Assembly (NCBI GenBank): GCA_021648045.1
Contig: JAKITM010000058.1
Location: 1-13,580 of the forward strand
Direction: 5' to 3'
Length of the DNA: 13,580 nucleotides
Source of the DNA: Lysobacterales bacterium
GTDB lineage: Bacteria; Pseudomonadota; Gammaproteobacteria; Xanthomonadales; SZUA-36
Shown: positions 1-6,515 of the stretch, piece by piece
Position numbering within the stretch: position 1 is the first letter of the stretch
How the letters are laid out: each line of letters begins with the position of its first letter
Notes under the pieces: generated by a model
The model's input: only the letters and a program-made list of their open reading frames with translations
Told to the model about the DNA's origin: nothing
The model's database searches: none
Translations under genes and position numbers: made by a program

Positions 1-29
1 TCAAAGCGCTCTTTCTCTATTTTATTCAT
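1..29 (-). CDS. Start of an unidentified gene leaving the window
   Basis: Read on the minus strand, an ATG at 29-27 opens a frame giving MNKIEKERF before the window ends. An AGAGGA ribosome-binding sequence lies about 9 nt upstream of it, which is the main reason to believe the start. Nine residues are too few to assign a function. The gene lies on the opposite strand to the cassette that follows, upstream of its attC. That placement would fit a reversed cassette gene, or a recombinase gene transcribed away from the cassettes. Neither can be tested inside this window. Confidence 0.4.
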
Positions 30-117
30 GCTACAATTTCCTCTAAATATCACCCGGAATTGGGTTTGGAAATTATACGTATCTTGATGCATGGGGTTTC
101 TGCCGCAACGCGGCTTC

Positions 118-202
118 GTTCAACAAGGTAAATCACCGGCGGCAAAAAGCGCCGTTCCTTCGTCGTTCTGCTTTTTGCCGCCGGTGATTTGCGGAGTTAT
201 AT
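118..202 (+). other. attC recombination site of an integron gene cassette
   Basis: The site has the attC architecture. An outer R'' box GTTCAAC (118-124) fits RYYYAAC, and an R' box GTTATAT (196-202) fits GTTRRRY. The two inner arms, 130-150 and 170-190, are exact 21-nt inverted repeats separated by a 19-nt terminal loop. Between R and L boxes there are 5-nt unpaired spacers (AAGGT and GCGGA), as expected for the central bulge recognised by an integron integrase on the folded bottom strand. One departure is that the inner arms pair perfectly, so the usual extrahelical base in the L box is not evident. No integrase gene is visible in the window. Confidence 0.8.
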
Positions 203-725
203 GGCTAGAGGTAAATTTAATGGGAGCAATTAGAACTCACCTATTTGATGCTTCAGCGCTGGTGAAGCTATTTCTGAATGAAGATGGTAGCGAAAAAGTT
301 AAAAAGTATTTTAATTCGCACTCTGTTTTTTGGACAACATCTCTCTGTTTTGGAGAGGTTCTAGGTGTGTTTAAAAGAAAATTTATAAGCAACAAAGAAG
401 ATTTCACCAAAGAGCAATATTTATTTGCATCTGAGGGTCTGGTGGCCTATATCAGAAATGGCAGTATATCCATCGAAGAGGTTGATATTACGAAGTTAGA
501 AGTTTTTAATGAAGTAGAAAAAATCGTAGAAAAATATTCAATTGATTTAGCAGATGCATTTCAAATAGTGGCTTTGAAAAATGGATTTCCATCGTCTCTA
601 TCCGGAGATTCAAAAACTATACTTATCACTGCTGACGGAGAGTTGGCAGAAGCAGCAAAAAGTGAAGGATTGCGTGTGTGGAATTGCCTTGGAGAATCAG
701 CGCCATGAACAGCCAGCCGTATAAC
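197..725 (+). mobile_element. Integron gene cassette carrying a PIN-domain gene
   Basis: The cassette runs from the recombination point inside R' of the attC at 118-202 to the R''-like box at 719-725. It follows the compact cassette pattern: the gene starts 23 nt after the junction, fills almost the whole unit and ends 10 nt before the next R''-like box. There is no room for a promoter between the junction and the ribosome-binding site, so expression must come from upstream. The cassette is visibly richer in A+T than the biosynthetic genes to the right, which fits acquisition. The right boundary is less certain than the left because the second attC is not complete. Confidence 0.6.
220..708 (+). 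CDS. PIN-domain ribonuclease, VapC-like, without visible antitoxin
   Basis: This 162-residue protein has the PIN acidic pattern: D10 in LFDASALVKLF, E46 in CFGEVLG, D109 and D112 in SIDLADAFQI, and D139 in LITADGELA. PIN enzymes of this type bind Mg2+ through such residues and cleave RNA; many are toxins of VapBC pairs. The ATG at 220 was chosen over an in-frame ATG at 91 because it has GAGG 8 nt upstream and because the longer frame would translate through the attC hairpin. No antitoxin-like small gene lies before or after it, so it may be a solitary PIN cassette protein, an RNA-processing enzyme or a toxin separated from its partner. The fold call is fairly sure; the target and toxicity are unknown. 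Confidence 0.8.
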   Translation: MGAIRTHLFDASALVKLFLNEDGSEKVKKYFNSHSVFWTTSLCFGEVLGVFKRKFISNKEDFTKEQYLFASEGLVAYIRNGSISIEEVDITKLEVFNEVEKIVEKYSIDLADAFQIVALKNGFPSSLSGDSKTILITADGELAEAAKSEGLRVWNCLGESAP

Positions 726-776
726 AAGTGATTATGCGAAGCAGCAAGACTGTAGTGCAGGAGGGATGCCTTCGCC
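719..776 (+). other. Possible degraded second attC (left half)
   Basis: GTATAAC at 719-725 resembles an attC R'' box and is close to the reverse complement of the R' box at 196-202, lying where the cassette's own attC should start. An imperfect stem follows, pairing ATGCGAAGC near 731-740 with GCCTTCGCCAT near 768-778 with two bulges. No GTTRRRY box is found at the expected distance on the right. It may therefore be truncated, strongly diverged or a chance match. Confidence 0.3.
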
Positions 777-920
777 ATCAAAATAAAATTTACCTTCCCG
801 GCCGCACGCCGGGATGTCATCAGACTCTGTTGTTGTTTGGACAGATGGTGGTTCGGGTGTCGGCACATTCAAATCGGTGATAGAGAAAATCTTATGTAGC
901 AATAATCTGTTGGGTAGCGT

Positions 921-958
921 GAAAAGATCGCTCTTGCACATCCATGTGCCCGCGATCT
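921..958 (-). terminator. Terminator-like hairpin, minus strand
   Basis: AGATCGC (925-931) pairs with GCGATCT (952-958), and inside them GCACAT (936-941) pairs with ATGTGC (944-949). On the minus strand the stem is followed by UUUU (925-922). The uridine run is short and an internal loop weakens the stem, so it could be a poor terminator or simply part of the structured tract. On the plus strand there is no T-run after the stem. Confidence 0.35.
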
Positions 959-970
959 ACCTACTTCCAA

Positions 971-1133
971 GGCGGGGCAATCGAACCGGGGGGTGGCTCA
1001 TGGCTTGATCTGAACTCGCAGAGCTTGGGCTTCCTTCGGCCAATAGCTTAAGCTATTAGCTCTCAGTCCAGCCCGGCGCTCTGCAAATCCATCTCGGCGC
1101 CATGCACTCACCCCCCGGCCCGATTACCCCGCC
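971..1133 (-). repeat. Long imperfect inverted repeat, candidate structured RNA
   Basis: Two arms of about 80 nt meet at the palindrome AATAGCTTAAGCTATT (1042-1057). The base stem 971-995/1109-1133 has 25 consecutive pairs when read as minus-strand RNA, three of them G.U. Further in are 999-1004/1099-1104 (6 pairs), 1012-1024/1078-1090 (13 pairs, three G.U), 1027-1031/1070-1074 (5 pairs) and 1040-1049/1050-1059 (one G.U). All seven mismatches inside these stems are A:C on the plus strand but G.U on the minus strand. That favours a folded minus-strand transcript over a decaying DNA palindrome. It has no obvious promoter and I do not recognise it as a known RNA family. It may also be one copy of a dispersed repeat. 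Confidence 0.7.
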
Positions 1134-1137
1134 AGGC

Positions 1138-1173
1138 AAAAAAAACCGGGTTAGACCAAAGGGGTCTACCCGG
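1138..1173 (-). terminator. Rho-independent terminator, minus strand
   Basis: CCGGGTTAGACC (1146-1157) pairs with GGTCTACCCGG (1163-1173): eleven base pairs with one bulged T and a 5-nt loop. On the minus strand the stem is directly followed by eight uridines (1145-1138). It lies about 200 nt past the pyrF stop and is the first strong terminator met by that transcript, so it probably ends the block from purH, or from further upstream, to pyrF. A second short hairpin, CCGGC-AGA-GCCGG at 1178-1190, precedes it. Confidence 0.75.
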
Positions 1174-1369
1174 GAAGCCGGCAGAGCCGGAGAGGATCGG
1201 TGCAATGAGGTGGTTTTATTTATTCTCACCTCTAGTATTAACGGATACATTTGCATTTAGTGCGCTTTATTATTGTTGTTGCGCGACAAAATAATAACTT
1301 AAAACACATACATAATGCAACACTTTAATAAACATAATTTAACTATATGATATTTAAGTGAATAATATT

Positions 1370-2095
1370 CTAAAAACAGGCTGATATATCAGTCTGAATA
1401 GTCTCAGCTGCGGATTTAGGGTCGGCAGCAGCTCGAATTGGGCGCCCAACGACAATATAATCAGCTCCATTCGCAAAAGCTTCGGTGACAGTGACGACGC
1501 GCTTTTGGTCATCATCATTGGCAATTGGACGAATGCCGGGGCAGACGGTAATCAGGGCGTTGTCTACCTGACTTCTAAGTTCACTGACTTCCAGCCCGGA
1601 TGAAACCACCCCAGCACAGCCGAGCTCCAGTGCCCGGCGGGCGCGGGAGAGCACTAAAGTTTGTGCATCCACCTGAAAGCCTAAGTCATTGAGATCGCCC
1701 TGATCTAGACTGGTCAATGCGGTAACTGCGAGGATTTTCATCTTACCTCTGGCCTCTACCGCTGCTTTGAGCATGCCGTCATTGCCGTGAACGGTGCAAA
1801 AATCAATTCCGTGGCGGGAAAGTTGGCTGACCGCAGATGCAACAGTTGCTGGCACATCAAAGAATTTAAGGTCGGCGAAGATTTTTTTGCCCTGATCCTT
1901 TAGTTCCTGCATTAATTCAAAATAATGCCCGCTGAGGAAAAACTCCAGCCCCAATTTGTAGAACTGCACACTATCACCGAGGGTATTGACCAGTGCCCGT
2001 GCGCTATCGATATCTGCCACATCAAGGGCAAATATCAGGCGTTCTGCAGAAGGAATATCACGATTTTTCGTACTGGCTTTATCTGCTGTGGTCAT
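1370..2095 (-). CDS. pyrF: Orotidine 5'-phosphate decarboxylase
   Basis: PyrF decarboxylates OMP to UMP, the last step of de novo pyrimidine synthesis, as a cytosolic TIM-barrel dimer. The 241-residue protein shows the family signatures: ALDVAD with D25, K47 in FYKLGL, the catalytic DLKFFDVP segment with D75, K77 and D80, the phosphate-binding PGIRP at 186-190 and VGRPI at 216-220. Length is normal for the family. The ATG at 2095 has AGGAA about 7 nt upstream and lies 11 nt after the hydrolase stop, so it is most likely translated from the same transcript as uvrD and the hydrolase. It is the last gene of the leftward block. The protein looks complete with no missing catalytic residue. Confidence 0.96.
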   Translation of the reverse strand: MTTADKASTKNRDIPSAERLIFALDVADIDSARALVNTLGDSVQFYKLGLEFFLSGHYFELMQELKDQGKKIFADLKFFDVPATVASAVSQLSRHGIDFCTVHGNDGMLKAAVEARGKMKILAVTALTSLDQGDLNDLGFQVDAQTLVLSRARRALELGCAGVVSSGLEVSELRSQVDNALITVCPGIRPIANDDDQKRVVTVTEAFANGADYIVVGRPIRAAADPKSAAETIQTDISACF

Positions 2096-2106
2096 TGTAT
2101 TTCCTG

Positions 2107-3033
2107 TTATTGATGGCGGCTGATATGGTTACGAACATGTTTTGCGGTGATTTCGGGGTGCTGCATATGCAGGTGATGGTGGCCTTTTATACAGACGACT
2201 TTTTCAATCTGCGCGGCTTTAATACGGTTTTGCATAACCTCTTTATCGACAAAATCCGGTAGTGGGTCACCGTGCAGGAGTAATGATGGCGCTTGTATAT
2301 CAGCCAGTAGTTCTAAAATCTGTGTTTCACTATAGCGGTTCGGACTGATATGCATTAAGCGGGGGTCTGTGGACCAGCGCCAAGCGGTATTGCCCTTTTC
2401 ATCTTTGGCTTGTTGCAGGCTGCGTTCTACCAGAATTTGTGCCAGCTGTATTTCCATGGCGCTGCTTTTAGCCCGTGTCTGGGCTGCCTGTTGAATGCTT
2501 TTGAATAAACGAAGTTGTTTGTCTTCAAGTTTGTTCAGCGAATCCAGAGCTTTGCGCAGACGCAGGCTGTTCTCGCCAGCGGTGTCTGACAACGGCCCCA
2601 GACCTTCAATAATACTGAGTGAACGCAGGGTTTCAGGCATCGCCGCTGCCCACAGGCCAGAGATTACTCCTCCAAGAGAATGCCCCAGCAGATGAAATTT
2701 CTCCCAGCCTTGATGTTCAGAAGATAAGTCATTTGATAGGTGTTTATGTAATAAAGCCAGGTCTTCGAGGTAATCAACCAAGTGATACCAGAGCTTGCCA
2801 GCACGCCAGTCAGAATGGCCATGGCCGGGAAAGTCGATGGCAATGATTTCACAGTCGAGCAGGTATTCTGCCATCGGTTTAAAACTAGCTGCATTATCCA
2901 GCCAGCCGTGCAGAGCGATTATTTTGGGAGTCGTGGCTATCGTCTCTACAGCTTGCCAATGCAAACCAGCTAACAGCCCGTTTCGGGTCTCCAGTCGGAA
3001 TTCCTTTACGGGCCTGTTGAGGGTAATATCCAT
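2107..3033 (-). CDS. Alpha/beta hydrolase, SERHL/MhpC-like
   Basis: This is a 308-residue alpha/beta-fold hydrolase of unknown substrate. LHGWLDNAASF at 41-51 supplies the oxyanion-hole region, GHSLGG at 117-122 holds the nucleophile S119, LLLHGDPLPDF near 251-261 holds the acid (D256 or D260), and GHHHLHMQHP at 284-293 holds the catalytic histidine. The HHLHM ending resembles the eukaryotic serine-hydrolase-like (SERHL) group. No signal peptide is seen, so it is probably cytoplasmic. The ATG at 3033 was chosen because it overlaps the uvrD stop as TAATG, a classic coupling junction; a longer in-frame start at 3072 would overlap uvrD by 40 nt. An esterase or epoxide-hydrolase activity is possible but not shown. 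Confidence 0.88.
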   Translation of the reverse strand: MDITLNRPVKEFRLETRNGLLAGLHWQAVETIATTPKIIALHGWLDNAASFKPMAEYLLDCEIIAIDFPGHGHSDWRAGKLWYHLVDYLEDLALLHKHLSNDLSSEHQGWEKFHLLGHSLGGVISGLWAAAMPETLRSLSIIEGLGPLSDTAGENSLRLRKALDSLNKLEDKQLRLFKSIQQAAQTRAKSSAMEIQLAQILVERSLQQAKDEKGNTAWRWSTDPRLMHISPNRYSETQILELLADIQAPSLLLHGDPLPDFVDKEVMQNRIKAAQIEKVVCIKGHHHLHMQHPEITAKHVRNHISRHQ

Positions 3034-5204
3034 TAAATTTTTTCCAAGTTTGCGTAGGCCAGCACCAGCCATTTGGCCCCGGCTGAGGAAAAGTTGACAT
3101 GTACCCTAGCATGTTCGCCTGAACCTTCAAAATTAATCACCATACCCTCACCAAATTTCTTATGCTGTACCAGCGTACCCAAGGCGAAAGCAGCAGTGGG
3201 GTCGACAACTGTGCTGGTTTTTGCCTGTCCGCCCGGGGTGCGGGTAGCGGTATGCGCTTGTGGTCGGATTTCTTCAATTAAATTATGCGGAATTTCACGG
3301 ATAAACCGTGAGGGTCGGTTATAAGTTTCTTTACCGAACATGCGTCGGACTTCGGCGGAGCAGAGGACTAACTGCTGGCGGGCACGGGTCATGCCAACAT
3401 AACAAAGGCGTCGTTCTTCTTCCAAATGCCCAGCTTCATCGACCGACCGCTGGTGCGGGAACAGGCCTTCTTCCATACCGACTAAAAACACCAAGGGGAA
3501 CTCCAGTCCTTTGGCTGAATGCAGGGTCATCAGTTGTACACAATCTTCCCAGCGCTCTCCTTGGGTTTCTCCGGCTTCTAGTGCCGCATGCGAGAGAAAG
3601 GAGGCAATGGGTGTCAGTCCGGCTTCTTCGTCTTCATAGGGTAGGCTGAAAGTATCCGCCGCACGGACCAGTTCCTGTAGGTTTTCCAGCCGGGTTTCGC
3701 GCTTTTCACTGGGGTCACGGTCGTAGTGTCGCGCCAATTCGGTGGCATCAAGGATGGCTTGCATCTGGTTGCCAAGGGTGTAGTCAGCCGTTTGTTCGCG
3801 CAACTGGATAATCATATCCATAAAGTTGGCAGTCATGGTGCGAGCCCGTGCAGACAGTAGGTTTTCATCGACCATGCGTTTGGCGGTTTGCCACAGCGAA
3901 AGCCCGGCCTGACTTGCTTGTTGGCGTAAAATTTCAACCGTACGCCCGCCGATGCCGCGTGTAGGCACATTGATAATTCTTTCCAGCGCACTATCATCTT
4001 CAGGATTGTGTACTAAGCGCAAAAAAGCCAGCGCATGTTTAATTTCAGCGCGCTCGAAAAATCGCTGGCCACCGTAAACACGATAGGGAATATCGTATTT
4101 TAGTAACTCTTCCTCAAACAAGCGTGATTGTGCGTTGGAACGGTAGAGAATGGCGACATCACTGGCGGCTTTATTATCATCAATCCAGCTACGCAGGCGC
4201 TGAATGACAAAGCGGGATTCATCGATTTCATTGAAAGCGGAAAAATACTGGATAAGCTCACCATCGCTATCTTCGGTCCAGAGTTTTTTCCCCAGACGAC
4301 CCTGGTTGTTGAGGATAACGGCGTTGGCTGCATTGAGAATATTGCCGCTGGAACGATAGTTTTGTTCAAGTTTAATCGTCCGCGCGGAGGGAAAATCGCG
4401 CAAAAAGTGTTGTACATTTTCAACTTTAGCCCCGCGCCAGCCATAGATAGATTGGTCATCATCACCCACTACAAAAGCACTGTTTTCATCCCCGGCCAGC
4501 AAGCGAATCCAGGCGTACTGGATGGTATTGGTATCCTGAAATTCATCTACAAGAATATGCTTGAAGCGGCGTCGGTATAGATGTAGTAAAACCTCGTTAT
4601 CACGGATCAGTTCATGTGCCCTCAGTAATAGTTCAGCAAAATCGACCAAGCCACTCTGTTGGCAATGATTTTCATAGAGTCGATAAATATCCGCCCATTG
4701 CGCGGTTACCGGATTGTCCCAGCCCTCGACATTATCAGGTCGCCGGCCTTCATCCTTGCGCGCATTGATATACCATTGCGCCTGGCGTGCCGGCCACTGT
4801 TTTTCGTCTAGGCCGGAATCTTTAATTAAGCGTCGTAGCAAGCGGTATTGGTCGTCTGAATCGAGGATTTGAAAGGTTTGCGGCAGTCTGGCTTCTTGCC
4901 AATGCATGCGCAGCAGACGGTGGGCAATTGAATGAAAAGTGCCTATCCATAGCGAACGCACATCGGTGTTGAGTAGTTCGCGGGTGCGTTCGCGCATTTC
5001 TCCTGCGGCTTTATTGGTGAAGGTAACCGCCAGTAGCGACATCGGCGATAAACCTTCAACTTCAATCAGCCAGGCCATGCGGTGTACTAGCACCCGGGTT
5101 TTTCCGGAACCGGCGCCGGCGAGTATCAGCAGGTGCTTATCGCTGGCCGTTACCGCCTCCCGCTGGGCATCATTAAGTTCATCGAGTATATGCGAGACAT
5201 CCAT
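3033..5204 (-). CDS. uvrD: DNA helicase II, UvrD
   Basis: UvrD is an SF1A 3'-5' helicase that removes the incised strand in nucleotide-excision and mismatch repair. The 723-residue protein is almost the same length as the E. coli enzyme, and key motifs fall at the same positions: Walker A GAGSGKT at 30-36 with K35, DEFQD with D220 and E221, and GDDDQSIYGWRGA at 247-259. TLHSAKGLEFP and VGMTRARQ mark the later helicase motifs. The C-terminal segment, from about 672 to KWLVLAYANLEKI, is the Tudor-like domain that separates UvrD from Rep. Its ATG directly abuts the purD stop (TAAATG) and no strong ribosome-binding site is near, so translation is probably coupled to purD. UvrD is usually expressed from its own LexA-controlled promoter; no such box was noticed here. 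Confidence 0.96.
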   Translation of the reverse strand: MDVSHILDELNDAQREAVTASDKHLLILAGAGSGKTRVLVHRMAWLIEVEGLSPMSLLAVTFTNKAAGEMRERTRELLNTDVRSLWIGTFHSIAHRLLRMHWQEARLPQTFQILDSDDQYRLLRRLIKDSGLDEKQWPARQAQWYINARKDEGRRPDNVEGWDNPVTAQWADIYRLYENHCQQSGLVDFAELLLRAHELIRDNEVLLHLYRRRFKHILVDEFQDTNTIQYAWIRLLAGDENSAFVVGDDDQSIYGWRGAKVENVQHFLRDFPSARTIKLEQNYRSSGNILNAANAVILNNQGRLGKKLWTEDSDGELIQYFSAFNEIDESRFVIQRLRSWIDDNKAASDVAILYRSNAQSRLFEEELLKYDIPYRVYGGQRFFERAEIKHALAFLRLVHNPEDDSALERIINVPTRGIGGRTVEILRQQASQAGLSLWQTAKRMVDENLLSARARTMTANFMDMIIQLREQTADYTLGNQMQAILDATELARHYDRDPSEKRETRLENLQELVRAADTFSLPYEDEEAGLTPIASFLSHAALEAGETQGERWEDCVQLMTLHSAKGLEFPLVFLVGMEEGLFPHQRSVDEAGHLEEERRLCYVGMTRARQQLVLCSAEVRRMFGKETYNRPSRFIREIPHNLIEEIRPQAHTATRTPGGQAKTSTVVDPTAAFALGTLVQHKKFGEGMVINFEGSGEHARVHVNFSSAGAKWLVLAYANLEKI

Positions 5205-6512
5205 TTATTTTGTTGCAGCCTTATCGTTTTGGGTTTCTCTGGCAATGGCGCGGTAGCCGATATCGTGGCGATAAAAACACCCAGGCCAGTGGATGTTTTT
5301 ACACGCGGCGTAGGCCTGTTGCTGGGCATCCGCTACACTTTCGCCAAGGGCGCTGAGACAAAGCACCCGGCCGCCACTGGTAACAACACTGCTCCCCTCC
5401 AATTGTGTTCCGGCATGGAATACTTTGATGTTTTTAGGCAGCAACTGATCAAGCCCCTCAATCGCAAGGCCTTTTTCATAGTGTTCAGGATAACCTTCAG
5501 CTGCTAGCACTACACCCAATGCTGGGCGCGGGTCCCATAGTGCAGTTATTTCATCCAAACGGCCATCAATGGCGGCTTCGCAGAGCGCGCTCAAGTCTGA
5601 AACTAAGCGCTGCATAATCGGCTGGGTTTCCGGGTCGCCGAAGCGCACATTAAATTCGAGCACTTTGAAATTGTTATCGGTATCAATCATCAGACCTGCA
5701 TACAGGAACCCTGTGAACGGGTGGCCCTCGCTTGCCATGCCATCAATGACCGGCTGAATGACTTCGGCCATTACTCGGTCATTCAATTCACGATTAACCA
5801 CAGGTGCGGGTGAATAAGCACCCATGCCACCGGTATTGGCGCCGGTATCGCCTTCACCTACGGCTTTGTGGTCTTGCGATGTGGCTAATGCCAAGGCGTG
5901 TTTGCCATCGGCCATTACAATAAAACTGGCTTCTTCACCGGCAAGAAATTCTTCGACTAGTACCCGATGTCCGGCCTCGCCGAAGGCATTACCGGCGAGC
6001 ATATCGAAAATTACGGCTTCGGCTTCGGCTTCAGTTTGCGCGATGATCACACCTTTGCCAGCGGCAAGACCATCGGCTTTAACCACAATCGGTACGCCTT
6101 GTTGTCTGACAAAAGCAATTGCAGCATCACTGTCGGTGAAAGTGCCATAAGCGGCAGTCGGAATGTTGTGGCGTGACATAAAACCTTTAGCAAAGGTTTT
6201 GGAACCTTCCAGTTGCGCACACCAGGCAGAGGGCCCGAAACAAGCAAGACCCGCCTGCTGAAAACGGTCAACAATTCCAGCCACCAGCGGGGCTTCGGGT
6301 CCGACTACGGTGAGGTCGACATTCTCCTGCAAAGCAAATGCCAGTAGCGCTTCAATATCATCAGCAGAAATGGCTAGATTTTCGCATTTGTTTTCCATGG
6401 CAGTGCCGGCATTGCCGGGTGCAACCCAAATTTTATCAACCCGATTTGATTGTGCCAAGCGCCAGGCCAGTGCATGTTCGCGGCCGCCGGAACCAATAAC
6501 TAGTAGTTTCAT
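5205..6512 (-). CDS. purD: Phosphoribosylamine-glycine ligase (GAR synthetase)
   Basis: PurD joins phosphoribosylamine to glycine with ATP, forming GAR, the second step of purine synthesis. The 435-residue protein is an ATP-grasp enzyme of normal length. Visible signatures are GSGGREHALAW at 7-17, GPEAPL at 71-76, the nucleotide-binding KADGLAAGKGV at 145-155, NTGGMGAYSPAP at 226-237 and the metal/ATP segment EFNVRFGDPETQ at 286-297. It starts 3 nt after the purH stop (TGAACTATG) and its stop touches the uvrD start, so it is embedded in an operon. The purH-purD pair is the common arrangement in Gammaproteobacteria. No defect is seen. Confidence 0.97.
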   Translation of the reverse strand: MKLLVIGSGGREHALAWRLAQSNRVDKIWVAPGNAGTAMENKCENLAISADDIEALLAFALQENVDLTVVGPEAPLVAGIVDRFQQAGLACFGPSAWCAQLEGSKTFAKGFMSRHNIPTAAYGTFTDSDAAIAFVRQQGVPIVVKADGLAAGKGVIIAQTEAEAEAVIFDMLAGNAFGEAGHRVLVEEFLAGEEASFIVMADGKHALALATSQDHKAVGEGDTGANTGGMGAYSPAPVVNRELNDRVMAEVIQPVIDGMASEGHPFTGFLYAGLMIDTDNNFKVLEFNVRFGDPETQPIMQRLVSDLSALCEAAIDGRLDEITALWDPRPALGVVLAAEGYPEHYEKGLAIEGLDQLLPKNIKVFHAGTQLEGSSVVTSGGRVLCLSALGESVADAQQQAYAACKNIHWPGCFYRHDIGYRAIARETQNDKAATK

Positions 6513-6515
6513 AGT

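Larger units (their letters stand above)
709..1369. other. Gene-free tract rich in hairpins, then AT-rich spacer
   Basis: No open frame here has a ribosome-binding site plus plausible protein composition on either strand. Bases 719-776 look like the decayed left part of an attC. Bases 921-1190 are GC-rich and carry four stacked inverted repeats: 925-958, 971-1133, 1146-1173 and 1178-1190 (CCGGC-AGA-GCCGG). Bases 1206-1226 contain GAGGTG and CACCTC arms around an AT-rich loop. Bases 1260-1369 are strongly AT-rich with no clear signal. The tract separates the rightward cassette from the leftward pyrF gene, so the two converge on it. Confidence 0.7.

Noticed and set aside
91..219. N-terminal extension of the PIN protein from an ATG at 91
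   Set aside because: It would translate through the attC hairpin and has no good ribosome-binding site, while the ATG at 220 has one at ideal spacing.
732..941. Minus-strand frame of 69 codons in the gene-free tract
   Set aside because: It has no ribosome-binding site or recognisable domain and runs through a hairpin with a T-run; composition looks non-coding.
971..995. tRNA T-arm, from GGTTCGATT on the minus strand
   Set aside because: The flanking bases do not form a T-stem and no cloverleaf can be drawn; they belong to the long inverted repeat.
1150..1156. GTTAGAC as an attC R' box
   Set aside because: It matches the consensus but is the arm of the terminator hairpin, and no R'' partner lies at a suitable distance upstream.
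1056..1256. Minus-strand frame of 66 codons
   Set aside because: It reads straight through the strong terminator and the long inverted repeat; it is explained by GC-rich non-coding structure.
1260..1300. Second terminator after pyrF, from TTATTATT and AATAATAA arms
   Set aside because: The stem is almost all A-T with a wide loop and lacks a following T-run in the minus direction.
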